A model generated the notes under the pieces. The model was given only the letters and a program-made list of their open reading frames with translations, did no database searches and was not told the DNA's origin. 64,000 nt of DNA from Pyrenopolyporus hunteri (Eukaryota > Ascomycota > Sordariomycetes > Xylariales > Hypoxylaceae), in assembly GCA_902806595.1 (NCBI GenBank), contig CADCXC010000037.1, forward strand, positions 2,542,001 through 2,606,000. The letters are read 5' to 3'. Below are positions 13,391 to 25,317 of this stretch, piece after piece; the stretch's first letter is position 1; each line of letters begins with the position of its first letter. The position numbers and the translations under genes were made by a program.

Positions 13391-15381
13391 ATGAATAAAT
13401 CTGGAGCGTCGCTCCTATTGCTGTGGTCGCTTTGGTCAACAGGAGCCTTGGGATTTGGCGCTACGATACTTAATGAAGACACACTCGACAGAAGAGAAGA
13501 AGGGAATGGAGGCGTAGGGTTGGTCGGCTTTGAATTGCTCGTAGCAGGCAGGGATGAAGATGATCAAAAGCAAAGAAGACGACACGAGCTGGAACGGCTC
13601 CCGTCCTCTTCGACGATTACCCCCTTAATACGCACAACTGTGCCAAAGGATGTCGGACTCCGAGACCGCCAGGCCGATGAGGACCATGAGACGACTAAGC
13701 AGCGCAGCGAAAGCGACGAGGGCGGAGACATTGGCGGCCAAGAGTTGAGAAAGAACCCTCCGTCAGGGCCTCCAAAACCCCCGTCTGATACGGGCAGCAG
13801 CAGTTCCGCTGATCCTCCGACTACCTCGGGAATTTATGTGTCGACGACGTCTTCCGCGTCTAGCACCGTCTCATCTACATCCGGAACCGGATCAACAGGA
13901 GAGCCACCAACTACGACGGGGGCCGGTCCTCCGTCGACAACAGGGGCTTCCAATACTGCGTCGCAGACCGCTAGCACTACCGGCGGCGACACAACCGCAA
14001 CGGCGGGTGCTATAACAGAGGGAACCGGCGCAATTTCTAGCATCCAGGAGAGCGCTAGCAGGGCCATAGAAGAGGCGAAATCCAGCGCGAGCAGTAGTGC
14101 TCAGAGCGTAGTTGATGCCGCGAGTGCGAGTGCTAGCGCCAACGCTGCCATGGTACGTATAAGAGAAGAATGCCATATAAAACATATCAAACGAAATAAG
14201 GCAGCTAACAACCCCCCCAGGCCAGCCCCCCATCTCAAGGCTCGCGCCTCAGCACAGGGGCCATCGTGGGTCTAGTCGTAGGCGTCGCCATCGCATCATC
14301 GCTTCTCTCCGCGCTCGCCGTATTCCTCATCATGCGGCGCCGGGCCAAGCGCCGGGAGGCAGACGCATTCCAATTCCCGTCCGACCTGCTGCCGCCCGAC
14401 TCCGGGGACCCGGGGCTCGCGGGGGACGCGTACGTGCACTCGTTCTCGCACTCGCGCTCGTACTCCGCGGACCCGCTGACGCCGCACACGATGTACACGG
14501 CGACGGCGCCGCCGCCGCCGCCCCTGGGCCCGTCGCGCGCCGCGGCGTTCAGCAGCCAGTTCACGCCCGAGATGAAGCAGCAGTTCGCGGCGGCCGTGCC
14601 GCCCATGACGTCCCCGATATCCGCGACGGTGTCGAAGCCGGTCGTCGCGCCGGCGGCCGTGCCCACCCAAAACCCACACGCGAATTCGCATGCGCATTCG
14701 CATTTACGCACCGAGCTTCAATCCGAACCTCCTACCGCCGCTAACACCAGCGCAGCAGCGGCAGCAACAGGAACGTCGACATCGACCCCCCGCGCCACGC
14801 GTCCGCGCACGCTCTCCGTGCCCTCCGACGACGGCATGGACCCCGTGTTCCCCGTCTCCCCCTTAAGCACGGCGGGCGACGGGCCATACGGGAGTAACCG
14901 GGGCGGCGGCGGTGGGAGCGCGCCGTCGCGACAACCCTCCGTGCTCACGGTGGACGAAGCTTCGGCCAGCGCGGGGGTAGGCGCAGGAGCGGTCGGGCTC
15001 GCGCGCAAGCAGAGTATAAACGGCGGACAGAAGGCGCAGCTGGTGCGGGTGGGGAGTCAGAAGAGTATACGGAGGAATGGCGGAGGAGGAGGGAGTGGGA
15101 GTGGTGCGGCGTCAACGCATGGAGAGGGCGGCGGGGAGACGCGGTTATACTCGTTCACGACGGACGCGAGCGGGTACACGGCGCAGGAAGGCGGGGTGAG
15201 TCAATCGTCGTCTCTGGGAGTGGAGGGGGGAGCGACGTATCTGCAGCCGCGGCCGCTGGTGAAGGACGGGCGGTACGCGGTGCCGAGTAGTCTCGCGCCG
15301 GGGGCCGGGTTGCAAGACCAGGGGCCGGGGAGCAGGCCGGTTGATCCTTATGCGTATAGTAGGGATCATACTTATTATTAA
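13391..15381 (+). CDS. Secreted/plasma-membrane mucin-like single-pass protein (hypothetical)
   Basis: The model has two exons, 13,391-14,152 and 14,221-15,381, with a 68-nt intron (donor gtacgt, branch gctaac, acceptor cccccag) in phase 0, giving 640 residues. Residues 1-21 form a signal peptide (LLLLWSLWSTGALG). About 125-250 is a Ser/Thr/Gly-rich stretch typical of O-glycosylated stalks, followed by an Ala/Ser-rich segment. A single transmembrane helix (about 267-290, GAIVGLVVGVAIASS onward) is followed by a basic stop-transfer RRRAKRR. The cytoplasmic tail of about 350 residues is low-complexity (Pro, Ser, Gly, Ala). This resembles fungal wall-sensor or glycophorin-like type I proteins, but I see no WSC cysteines or other named domain, so the function is unknown. 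The second exon is much more GC-rich than the first. Confidence 0.75.
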
Positions 15382-16088
15382 CCCGTTCGTTGAGTAGCTG
15401 CGATGGCTACTATCTAGCTAGGATTGCTGGTAGGGCTGGCCGCTGATGAAAGGGGGAGATGACAAGGACGCTGTCGGGAGGCGAGCTAGTTGACGTGCGT
15501 ATATGTGCGCGTGAGAGCCTCGCGTCCGGTTGACAAGACGTCGATGCTTTTTTATTTGTAAATACTTTTGAACTCATAAATGCAAGTACATACCTACCTC
15601 CTTACGAGTCACCCCTCCAATGCCGTAATACCATATAATAGGGGCTGGTCATAAGTACACCCATACCCCCAGGGAAATAGACGTCACTTGGTGTAGAGGA
15701 ATCGGACGTAATCCCATAACCTCTAAATAGATTTCATTACCTTAATCGCACATTTTAGATACAGTTGCGTCGACCCCAGGGCACGGCTCCCAACGGCCAA
15801 ACACTTTCGGGCTGAAGAACCGCTCTCCCCCACCAGCCTACCTAACGCCAGCCATGCACACCAACACGCCGTAAAGACACGTTCTATAGAGACGTTGTCC
15901 GAGCGAAACCAGGTCGGCCTCATTACCCTCGTTCGACGTGGGCGGACATCCGCCCCGAGCTCAAGGGTCGCCTATGAGCGCGACACCCCCTATATATTCC
16001 GTGGATATAGTAGATATCCGGGTTGCGCCGTTAAGCACTGACGGCGCCATTCGTCCCCGATGGCGAGAGTGTAATACACCCTATGCGC
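15382..16088. other. Intergenic, convergent 3' regions
   Basis: This separates the 3' ends of the membrane-protein gene (+) and ERD2 (-). It should contain both polyadenylation regions. I see no gene or RNA in it. Confidence 0.6.
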
Positions 16089-16913
16089 CTATACGGGCAG
16101 CTTGAACTTCTTGCCCTTGAGCACTTTGTTGTAGTAGATCCAGAAGAAGTCGCTGTACAAGATGGTCTGGATAATGCCGGCGATGATGGCAATCCAATCG
16201 GCCTTGTGGTTGGGCTCGGTCAGGTACCTGTAGATCCAGTTGGGGATGTAGAGGGTGCGGTAGATGCCGAGCGCGAAGAGGTAGTGCGTCGTGATCACCT
16301 CGGCCTCGCCCGTCCTCTGCAACATGAACAGCTGCGGGAGGATAGCCACCGACTCAAGCCAGATCGAGAAGGCCCACATGATCTCGGAAAAGGTGTATTT
16401 GTACGGCAAAGCGATGGCGAGAACGGCTGCACCACCGAGAAGGTATTGGATCCGGAAGGTATCGAGGTTCGGGTCGACGGTTGGCTTGTACTTGGTGGTC
16501 ATCAGGTAGATGATATAGCCCTGGCTAGTAATAAACATGATCTTGAAGACGATGTTGTAGATGCTCGTGGTGCTAAAGAGATCTATGGGCATGCCGTAAG
16601 TCCTGCTGGCCATTGCTCCGAGCTGCTATGGAATGTCATACCTAGATACCGAGTAATATAGACTATTAGATACAACGCTTGAGACTTGAACGAGATACCC
16701 GAGGCGCCCTAAGATAGCTAGCGGTTAGACGTCATCCAAAATTTCTGGTTTGCGGCGGGCCACGACCAACATTAAGCTCGGTCATCTTGAGCAAGAGGAT
16801 CACGATGGAGGCTAAATGGGAGATATCCCCTAAATATAATAGTTAGAATTGATATAGGAGATATATAGCTCGCTACATTGGCGCGTACCCAGGACCCGGA
16901 AGACGTTTAGCAT
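16089..16913 (-). CDS. ERD2: ER lumen protein-retaining (HDEL) receptor, Erd2
   Basis: Four exons on the - strand: 16,889-16,913, 16,771-16,829, 16,642-16,708 and 16,089-16,582. The introns are 59, 62 and 59 nt, all GT-AG. The joined protein is 214 residues, the usual KDEL-receptor length. It is a seven-helix Golgi/ER membrane receptor that binds HDEL-type C-termini of escaped ER proteins and returns them in COPI vesicles. Family hallmarks in order: MLNVFRVLG, then DISHLASIVILLLK, then GISFKSQALYLIVYITRYLD, and in the last exon YNIVFKIMFI, YTFSEIMWAFSIWLESVAIL, and IAGIIQTILYSDFFWIYY near the end. The reading of the last exon that begins MASRTYG is an artefact of reading through intron 3; the true junction restores RYLDLF. 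It is divergently arranged with the WLM protease gene. Confidence 0.95.
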
Positions 16914-17852
16914 GGTGGACGAAGGGGGAGCTCGGCTCCTAAACGCTTTTTTGGGGAAATGGGTGCGATCGCGTTCGACGAGGAGACGTTCGGAGAGGTT
17001 AGACTAGATTGAAGTCCATATAAAGGGCTTTCTGAGGAATCCGTAAGTAGAAAGCTCACGAATATAGAAATTATAAGGAGAGTGAGCGGTTGTGTTGACC
17101 GGTGGAAAGGCCAGAAACATTTACAAGAGAAGAGGAAAACGAGGTAGGGATTGGGAATGTTTCTTGAAAGGACACAATACACCAGCGACGCGATTGACGT
17201 ATGATTGGATCCCTGGCGAGCTTTTTACTTTTTATTAGCGGGCTTTTGTTAGTGGTCCCCCCCCAAGCCTTCTGCTAGGCATGTACCAGCACCTAAGACA
17301 CATGCCTGCTAGGTACCTACCTAATTATGGTAACACTGGCTAGTAGTGGGTCGCAAATATCCAAGATTAAAAAGATACATCTACGAAACCTCCTTAGCCA
17401 CGTTTTATGTGATGTCACTCCATGTACTTTCTTCCTATTGGCTGTTGCCCACATCCGGTGGGGTGACTTTGGGTCGGCATCGGCATCGACGTGAATCTCT
17501 TGGCAGACGAGGCATCCGCTTCTGACGTACCGATTTGTATTACAAAGCCTTCCCCGACGGGCGAATACAAACAGTGAGTACAATGGTAAAGTACCTCATG
17601 CACCAATACATCCCAAGGTATTGTAGAATCTTCGACTGGAGCCATTACAAAGATACCTGAACATATAATCTCTCGAAGCCAACAGGTAGGATTGAAATTT
17701 CACCCGTAATATACGAACGAATCCTTGTTTGCCACCGATAGACCTATCTATCAACATCTCTAGTATCTATTGCGTAGATATTCCCTCAGTTCACTTAGGA
17801 AATACACTTATCTCTATTCAATCGTGGATTTAGGCATCACGCATCTACAGAC
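16914..17852. other. Intergenic, divergent promoter region
   Basis: This is the shared upstream region of ERD2 (-) and the ubiquitin-like/WLM gene (+). Short open frames here (16,907-17,182 and 17,317-17,645, - strand) lack protein-like composition and conserved motifs. No specific regulatory site is supported. Confidence 0.6.
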
Positions 17853-18866
17853 ATGGCAGATCAAGACAGAACCTCACCAGAATCCGGCGGGATCACCATC
17901 ACCTTCACGCACCACGGCAAACCGCACAACTTCGTCCTAGACCCAACCGCAACCGTCGCCGACCTCGCCGCCCAGATCCAAGACGAGCTACACATCCCCA
18001 TCAGCAACCAGAAGCTCATGGTGTCCAAGCTAGGCATGCTCAAGTCCCCCTTCACAGACCGCCCCGTCACCGACCTGCAAGACAAGAAGATCACCCTGCT
18101 CGGGACGTCGAGCGAGGAAATCGCCTCCCTAGCCTCAGCCTCGCAACGCGCCGCCGAGCGGGAAGCGCACCTCGCCTCCGCGCGGCGCAACCTGCCGAAA
18201 GCGTACACGCGACGGGACCCGAAGCGCGCCCTCGAAGACAGCACGTACACGTTCGCGACGCTCCGCCCCTTGCCGAACCTGCCTCACCCAGAGCGCTCGC
18301 TAGCCTTCCTGGAGCGGCTGAAGGCGGACCCGGGGATCCGGGCGGCGATGCGCGCGCACAAGTTCAGCGTGGGCCTGCTGACGGAGATGGACCCGCTGTC
18401 GTACACGGAGAGCACGCACGAGGGGACGACGCGGATCCTGGGGCTGAACCGCAACGCCGGGGAGGTCATCGAGCTGCGCCTGCGCACCGACGCGTACGAC
18501 GGGTACCGCGACTACGGGACGATCCGCAGGACCCTGTGCCACGAGCTCGCCCACAACGTCCACCAGAACCACGACCGCGGCTTCTGGGACCTGTGCCACC
18601 AGATCGAGCGCGAGGTCGCGCGCGCCGATTGGACGAGCGGCGGCAGGAGTGTCGGCCGCGCCGAGTATTACGAGCCCGAGCCTGAGGAGGAGGTCGCGTA
18701 TGATCATGGGGGCTGGACGGGCGGCGAGTTCGTGCTTGGTGGTGGTGGAGCCGCGGGTGCGGCGGGCCAGGGCGCGCTGACTCGTCGCGAGATCATGGCT
18801 AAGGCGGCGGAGGAGCGCATCAAGAAGCAGAGGCAGGCCGAAGAGGAAGCCAAGGGTAGTCGGTGA
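17853..18866 (+). CDS. Ubiquitin-like plus WLM-domain metalloprotease (Wss1-like)
   Basis: A single-exon gene of 337 residues. Residues about 13-85 form a ubiquitin-like fold (ITITFTHHGKPHNFVLD at the start, KKITLLGT at the end). Residues about 125-260 form the WLM (Wss1p-like metalloprotease) domain, with the zinc-binding signature HELAHNVHQNH (His230, Glu231, His234, His240), preceded by the family's GLNRNAGEVIELRLRTD. The C-terminus ends in a basic/acidic helix (EIMAKAAEERIKKQRQAEEE). Wss1/SPRTN-type proteases cleave proteins crosslinked to DNA. Fungi also have this separate Ubl-WLM group, whose exact role is less well established. All zinc ligands and the catalytic Glu are present, so it should be active. 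The ATG at 17,853 is the first in frame and leads directly into the Ubl. Confidence 0.92.
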   Translation: MADQDRTSPESGGITITFTHHGKPHNFVLDPTATVADLAAQIQDELHIPISNQKLMVSKLGMLKSPFTDRPVTDLQDKKITLLGTSSEEIASLASASQRAAEREAHLASARRNLPKAYTRRDPKRALEDSTYTFATLRPLPNLPHPERSLAFLERLKADPGIRAAMRAHKFSVGLLTEMDPLSYTESTHEGTTRILGLNRNAGEVIELRLRTDAYDGYRDYGTIRRTLCHELAHNVHQNHDRGFWDLCHQIEREVARADWTSGGRSVGRAEYYEPEPEEEVAYDHGGWTGGEFVLGGGGAAGAAGQGALTRREIMAKAAEERIKKQRQAEEEAKGSR

Positions 18867-19516
18867 TGCCTCGGTCGATAAAAAGAGATTGATCTGCTAT
18901 ATTTTCTCTCCGGCTACAGATGGACCTGGGTTTTCGATGTCAGGGTATAGCGAGCGTTCACGATATCGCAAGGATACCCATATACCTATGGTTGCGGTAA
19001 TATCTCTGCCGGTATGGATTTCTTCGCTCGCGCGCCGGCTTTATTTGTTTTCTCGAGCGGTATGGGTTCGAAGGGCTCCCTGGTATATTGCATGGCGCGG
19101 CGTTTGAACGGTTGATAGACTAGGATCATCTATGAATGGGCTATCTGGCGCATATTTTACGAGGCATATGAGCTACTCTTGGTAATACTATTCAAGTCTC
19201 TAAAGGGGTTGGGATGAATCTGATTTGTGGTGAGTCGGTGTCGCTCTAAGATGATCATGGGAATTTTGGATTTAATAAAGAGCTAGATACAAGCTGTTAT
19301 AATACAATACGGCGGCATACACGCCGACACATCTCTGCCTTCTCAATGGGTAATGTTTTCTTTCTCCAGGCTATTCTTCCTGTAGGTCTTTGACTCCTAT
19401 CCCCAAAGTCTAACTAAAAGACGAAACTCACTAAAAGGGGTATCGTCGCGTCTAGTACATCCGGCCATATTCATCCGTATTTTCAAAGTTAGTCAACGTT
19501 GTATTTCGGACTTCCT
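18867..19516. other. Intergenic, convergent 3' regions
   Basis: This lies between the 3' ends of the WLM gene (+) and the LicD gene (-). A small open frame (18,889-19,107, +) has no recognisable features. Nothing else is seen. Confidence 0.6.
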
Positions 19517-20690
19517 CTATGAACTACCTTTTACGACGGTTTTCTCCACGACCACCACGACTGCCTTCGCATCTTCATGCTGCTTGCTGCTTGCTGCCGC
19601 CTCTTTCTCCTTCTTGCCAGTCGGTGACTTGGAGATCTTTACCCATTCGTTGAGTTTCGGCTCCCAGCGGTGTCTTCCAAACAAAGTCAGCGATAATGAC
19701 TTGCAAGGTCTTACAGAAAGTCAAGAAACCGAAGGACCCATGCATAACAACGAGGAAACAGAAATCATGCAACACAAACAACACGATATCAAGGGCTAGG
19801 GGGAAATACACCAAGCAGAAAATCCGCTCCACTCACCCAGCCCACTCGGTAGCAACCAGGCTCTTCTCTCCATACTCGTCAGCCAGGATCTTCTCGAAGG
19901 CGTAGGGCACGCGGGCGGGGACGCCCTCGAACTCGGTCCGCCGCACGGGGAAGAGCTCGGTGGTGCGGTAGCGGTGCGCATTCTTGCAGCTCCAGACGCC
20001 CGGGGCGCCGACGGGGTCCCGCTCGGCCAGGCCCGTGATGTCGACGAACAGGCCGTTGCCCGTGTCGATCCAGCGCGCGTCGATGAGGTTGGCGCCGTTG
20101 GCGCGGTCCAGGTCCGCGTGGTGCGGGTTGACGTCGAGGAGGTAGGTCTTGTTCACGTAGGCGGCCCCGTCCGCCTCCTCCTCCCCCTCGAACCGGAACT
20201 CGTGCGCCGTGCCGTTGAAGTGCCGCCCCAGGTACGCCAGCGTGTCCGCGGGCATCTGCACGTCCAGGTCGTAGTCCCAGGGCATCGCGCGCCCGCCCCA
20301 CCACCAGCCCAGCAGCGTGCCGTGCGCCAGCCACGCGCCGTCCCCCACCCCCAGGTCCCCCGCCGTCGCCAGCCACGACCGCACCAGCCGCCGCAGCTCC
20401 CGCCCGTGCGCCCCGTACCCCACCGCCGCGCCCCGGAAGAACCGGGCGTCGTAGTGCCCCAGCTCCATCGTCGCGCCGGCCTCGTGGAAGTACTTGGCCT
20501 GCTGTTTCTGTTTCTGCTGTTGCTGGTGCTGCTGCTTCGGGTTAGGGTCGGCTTTCTTGGGCCCTTGGCTGGGGCTCTTGTTGCTAGAGGTGAAGGCTTT
20601 GTGCTGCGCGGCGGGCTTGTGCTTGGGGAGGGAGGCGCTGGCGGAGAGCCCGAGGAGGGAAAGTAGGAGAAGGGGCAGTATGAGGTGCAT
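19517..20690 (-). CDS. LicD-family nucleotidyltransferase-fold protein, secretory
   Basis: Two exons on the - strand: 19,837-20,690 and 19,517-19,673, with a 163-nt intron (donor gtgagt). The splice restores the junction TEWAGHRWEPKLNEWVKI, and the protein is 336 residues. Residues 1-20 are a signal peptide or anchor (LILPLLLLSLLGLSASA), followed by a Lys/Gln-rich linker (about 50-66, QQHQQQQKQKQQ). The LicD core starts near 115 with WLAHGTLLGWW, then MPWDYDLDVQM (136-146), whose DxD acidic pair is the expected metal-binding site. LicD/fukutin-like proteins transfer phospho-sugar or phosphocholine groups. Fungal members related to Mnn4 are linked to mannosylphosphorylation of wall glycans in the Golgi. 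The substrate here is not determined. The C-terminus is Lys/Ala/Val-rich. Confidence 0.88.
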
Positions 20691-22060
20691 TTTTGGAGGG
20701 ACGAGTAGACATGCTCGAGCGGTGTTCTGGACGCGGGATCGAGTTCATACGATATCAGCTGTAGGACACATTTCCAGCCGGTCTCTCTCCCTCCTCGAGT
20801 CTGAAGGTGCGTTTAGGAGTGATTCGTATATAACAAATCTAGACCTTGTCCCGAACCCAATCCTCACCATACTCCACGCTCGAGTGACATACGATGATCA
20901 AGTCTAGCAGTCATCATATGGAATATGGGCGCGCTGCTGGGCTTATACAACATCTCCAGTGACCTCATAAGCTCGACGTCTCCGTTAAAAGTGCGGATCT
21001 AGTAGAGCATGCGGAAGTCTGAAACGAATGGAACGTGTGTTAGTCCAGAGCTTCCGACCATCAGAACCCCTAATGCCACCACCCTCCTTATTGCAGACGA
21101 ACGTATCCCCGAGGCCAGGCATATCTACTAGTAGTACTATTATGTGAGGGCTCATCAATCTAGATACGGCTTAAATAGTGTATGTAGTCAATAAGAGTGA
21201 TTAGCTAGGGCAACAGACTTTTAAGGGCTTGCCTATCATAGCGGCTAGTCTGTGCGTTTGATAGCACCGTAGTGTAATGCGGGAGCTTCAACAGTAGTAA
21301 GGAACGCGCAACACACGGGTGTCCGAGGATGTAACGTGGGCCTTGCCCCAGAGTGTAAATTAACTACCTTTGCACGCGGGAGGTCCGCAGCATAAACTAT
21401 CCGACTATAAACATAATTCTCGCTACTTGAGAGCCCGAAGTCACATGTCAGGGGTAAATAGTTGCGGTTTTGCTCATAATCGCCAAGTATATATAACCCC
21501 CTATTCGCTATCTTTGAGCAACCCGTAGAGGATATAATAGAAAGGAACTTATGGACTCGAATAATGCAGAAGCAAACCCATTATTAGTAAATCAAACAGG
21601 GCGAGATCTGAGGATACATTTGACTTCGAAGCCTCCAAGATTTGTCTAGAAAAACTCAAAACCCTATAGGCTGACGTAGTTCACAAAGGCGCCCCTTAAC
21701 CGGCACATCGGTGGGGAACAAGGACAAATACCTATCTTCGGCACTGTCCTAGAGCATGCTTAATGTAGCGGAACCCATCAAAATTGCTGTGTGATAATGT
21801 TTGGGTATATCGACATCTGTGGACGTGGAACGAGCTGTCCGTTCAAAGGGGGGCACATTGGCGTATGTAGTATCGTCGGTATTATTACGTATAGCTTGGG
21901 ACCATCTATCTCAATTAGTCATACCAGCCAACTTCCGGTCCATACTTCATGTCATACAGTACATACTCGTCAATATCGAGGCAATCTTACACAGAGACAA
22001 TATATTGCCCACCAGCCATATAAGCACCTAGGCCCTATAAATCTAGCTATCCCCACCCCC
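20691..22060. other. Intergenic (1.4 kb)
   Basis: This runs from upstream of the LicD gene to the 3' end of MRE11. Open frames at 20,494-20,907 and 21,791-22,031 overlap neighbouring genes or lack coding character. I see no RNA gene or repeat. Confidence 0.55.
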
Positions 22061-24538
22061 TCAGCGCTTCCCCTTCCGGCCCTCAGGCACAGACTCGAAA
22101 TCATCACTTATCTCGTCGTCGCTAATCTCCAGCGGCTCCTGCTGCGTAGCCTTCGACTGCTGGGACGAGAAATTCAGCCTCGTCTGCCTAGTCTTCGGGG
22201 GCGCCTTAGTCTCCTTGCTCGCTCTGCCCGTCTTAGTCGTCGTAGAAGCCCTCGTAGGCGCCGCCCTGGCCGTAGCCGCTCTCGTCGTGGTGCGTTTTGC
22301 AGTAGTTGGCGGCGGTGGTGGCGGGGGGTCGTAGTCGTCGTCGTCCATTATCACATCTTCCTCTTCCTCTTGCTCCTGCCGCTCCTCCTCGTCTTCATCC
22401 TCATCTTCGTCTTGTTCGAAGATCTGTGCTTTGCGGCCACGGCCTCGGGCGGGTGGCTTTTTTGCTGGGGCCTTTGCTGGTGCAGCTTTGGATTTGGCTG
22501 TTGTTGTTGTCGCGGCTGCTCTACCTCTTCCCTTTGGTTTCGGGACTGGCGGCTCTGGTTCCGGCTCCTCGATGTCGTCCATATCTTCGTCGTCTTCCTC
22601 GATGACTTGCGTCGCTTTCCGCCCGCGGCCTTTCGTGGCCGGGGCTGCCCGGGCTCTTGTCTTTGTCCCGGTCGCGGCCGCGGTCGCCGTGTTATCAATG
22701 GCTTCGGGTTGATCTTCCCAATGGCCGTCGATATCCGAGTCCCAATCGTCTGGTTTTGGCTTGAAATTGCGTCGTTTCGCGCGTCTCAAGTTTCCCGCGG
22801 CGAACTGCTTCTCGAGCTTCTGCTTAACCATCTCCATTGCGCTTTCTAGATCTTCGTCGTTGCCTTCTAGTGACAACATCTGTTTTACTTGTTCCGAGAG
22901 CGACTCGCTCACGAATGATTCCATGGCGTGCTTGTCATCTTTATCAACGAATTGATTGACTGCATCGCCGAATGGCGCTTGTGGAAGAATTTTCAGGGAT
23001 TGTGCTTGAGCGGAGAGGAATTCCTCGACCAGCTTGTCGACTTTGATATCGTTTATCTCCTCTAGTGTTGCTAATAATCCCTCTGGTAGCTCTGCATTAT
23101 TTGTAGTTCTCCCTGCTCTATGTTAGTGGCCCTTACAATACGAAATCAAGTCAAAGCTCGACTGCTTACTCTGTGCCGTCTTCTTGCGATAGAAGTGCAC
23201 TACGTCGTTGGTATTTGCGACCTTGCCCTGGAACCTATTGGAGAATCGCTGTGGGTTTTCGATGTCGTAATGGCCTCCCTCCGGCGCTGTATATTCAACC
23301 TTAAGGCGAATTAGGGGTAGTGGCCGTCCGCTACCAAAGGAAGAATCGTCCTCTTGAATAGATTCCCACTCGGCATTCGCTTCTTCGATCATCTCCTCAA
23401 CTACGTCCATAAGTTTTCGCGTGAGCTCCTGGCGGTTTTCTTTCTTCTTGTCCAGACCCTTAAACCTCTTGTCGCTGGCTAGGACGATCTCGGCGGTCAT
23501 GAAAGGCCGGACCGACTTTAGTCGATGCTTTTCTACCTTAAATTCCCTCCCCGTGATGCTGACTACGGCGACGTGTTTAGCCACGGCTTCACCCGGTACT
23601 AGCGATGTGGCAACCGAAGAACCGGGTTGCATGACGTGGAAGCCCGTCTCGGGATTATGGGTAGGGTCAATGAGACACTCGTGCTCGTGGCCCCAGACGA
23701 CCAGATCTAACCACTCAGGTAACATGTTCTCGGGTAGATAGCCGGTCGCAGTATGGGCGTGATGGTTCTGGTGAACGGCGAGCAGATTGAACCAATCGCT
23801 TGACTGTTGGTTCGGTCTGAACCACTTGACATTATGATCGCGGAAGGTCCGGAACATGCGCTCGTCTCGCACGTTGCTTATCCCGTAGAGCGCCAACTTG
23901 GTCAGTCCCTTCTGAAGGAGGACGGGCTTGGCTTCGATGTCGTCCGCTCGTGGTACGCGCCCAAAGTAGTTGACGAGCCCGGCCACCTGAAGCAGATCCA
24001 AGGAACAGAAGTTACCTTCGCCGCTAGGATCGTCATGGTTGCCGTGGATGGAGAAGACAGGTATCGATATATTGATATCGGGGTCCTCATAGTTGACGTG
24101 GCCAAAAGCGCCCTGAAAGACCTCGGTGGCATCGCTGAGAAACTGTATTTGACAGGGTTTCATGCCAAGGCAATTCTTTCGCAATGATCGCATGACCTGA
24201 AACATAGCTTTCCTGGACGGTTTGTTATCGTGAAATAAGTCCCCGGCTAGGAGGACCATATCAACCTGTCCGGTGAGCGACTATGCGAAGGACTCGAAGA
24301 CGTGACAATCGCTTACATCCTCCTTTCGGGCCAAGTTCATAATCTCGTCGAAAGACTTCCAGCTGTCGTCGCCGCGGATAGGATCACGCTCCTCGTAGCC
24401 TACATGGTTGTCGGTGGCCACGAGAATACGGATTGTATCCGCATCTGCGTTGGGTCAGGGACGTGATTAACTTATACCAGATAACCGCCACCGGAGTACT
24501 GTCTGTGGAGACCTACCGGTGAATTGTGACGGCGGCAT
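22061..24538 (-). CDS. MRE11: Double-strand break repair nuclease Mre11
   Basis: Four exons on the - strand: 24,517-24,538, 24,317-24,444, 23,170-24,265 and 22,061-23,112. The introns are 72, 51 and 57 nt, all GT-AG. The product is 765 residues and starts MPPSQFTDADTIRILVATDN. The calcineurin-like phosphoesterase motifs are intact: TDNHVG (Asp19, His21), AGDLFHDN (57-64), GNHD (125-128), HQNHHAH (215-221) and GHEHE (242-246). The DNA-binding/capping region follows (RPLPLIRLKVEY), then the Rad50-binding ELPEGLLATLEEI. The tail is long, with basic RGR/AAPAKAPAKKP stretches and acidic blocks, ending SDDEISDDFESVPEG. Mre11 is the nuclease of the Mre11-Rad50-Nbs1/Xrs2 complex, which resects broken ends and opens protein-blocked ends in the nucleus. 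All catalytic residues are present, so the gene should be functional. Confidence 0.97.
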
Positions 24539-25317
24539 TCTCGTCGTCGGTAACGTTGGATACGTTGGATTGGGGCAACAAAATAGTACGGATGAAGAAA
24601 TAGAATGGTATCAGTCCTAAATATACGAAAGTAAATCGCCCCTATTCGCAGGTCCTGAGGTCACCGAATATCTAAAGTGCCTAATGTAGGCTGCCGCTTC
24701 GGACTAAGAGGGAAGAAACGAATGGAAGACGCGCCTCGCGTTTGCCCCGCCAACCCGTAGTCACGTGCATCGAGGTACCTAATTAAAGCATTCATTGGGG
24801 GTATACATAGGCGCACGAATCGCTTCGCTTTAGGTACATATCTAATAAGACGATACGTATGTACTTAGCCACAGTAGTCAATTAAATACTACGGCATATC
24901 TAGCAGCTCTCCCAAATTCGACGCGCAGATATCGACCATGAATGTTCTTCGCTAGCATTGTTCTACCGTGAGGAGCTAGACCTATATTTATACGCAGGCC
25001 CTCAAGCAATGATAACCAATATCGTAAGCCCCAATATGTGCGCTGATGCAAAAAGAGAAGAAAAAACAAAGGTATCCTTCCAATAAGGCGGACGTCCCAC
25101 CCAATTCCAGAATCCCACCCCGTTCTCCGTCTTCAAACGTGATAAGTGCAAGCTCGAAAGAACGCCTCCCCGGAAAATTAAACCGAAAACCAGAGTTCCC
25201 AAACCTGAACCAGTGACCAGGACACCTCGATACCCAGGTAGCTACCAGGTATGTATATCGTATATCTCATGCAAGTGATAGACATGTAAAGACCCCGGCT
25301 GCTGTTACGCTTTGCAC
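24539..25317. other. Intergenic (0.8 kb)
   Basis: This contains the MRE11 upstream region and the 3' flank of the SOK1-like gene. Short - strand open frames (24,878-25,384) have no conserved features. A good donor motif (gtaagt) overlaps the SOK1-like stop codon at its right edge, so a short extra exon could lie here; I could not place one. Confidence 0.5.

Noticed and set aside
16583..16613. ERD2 start at MASRTYG
   Set aside because: This reads through intron 3. Using the acceptor at 16,583-16,584 restores the conserved RYLDLF and three upstream exons.
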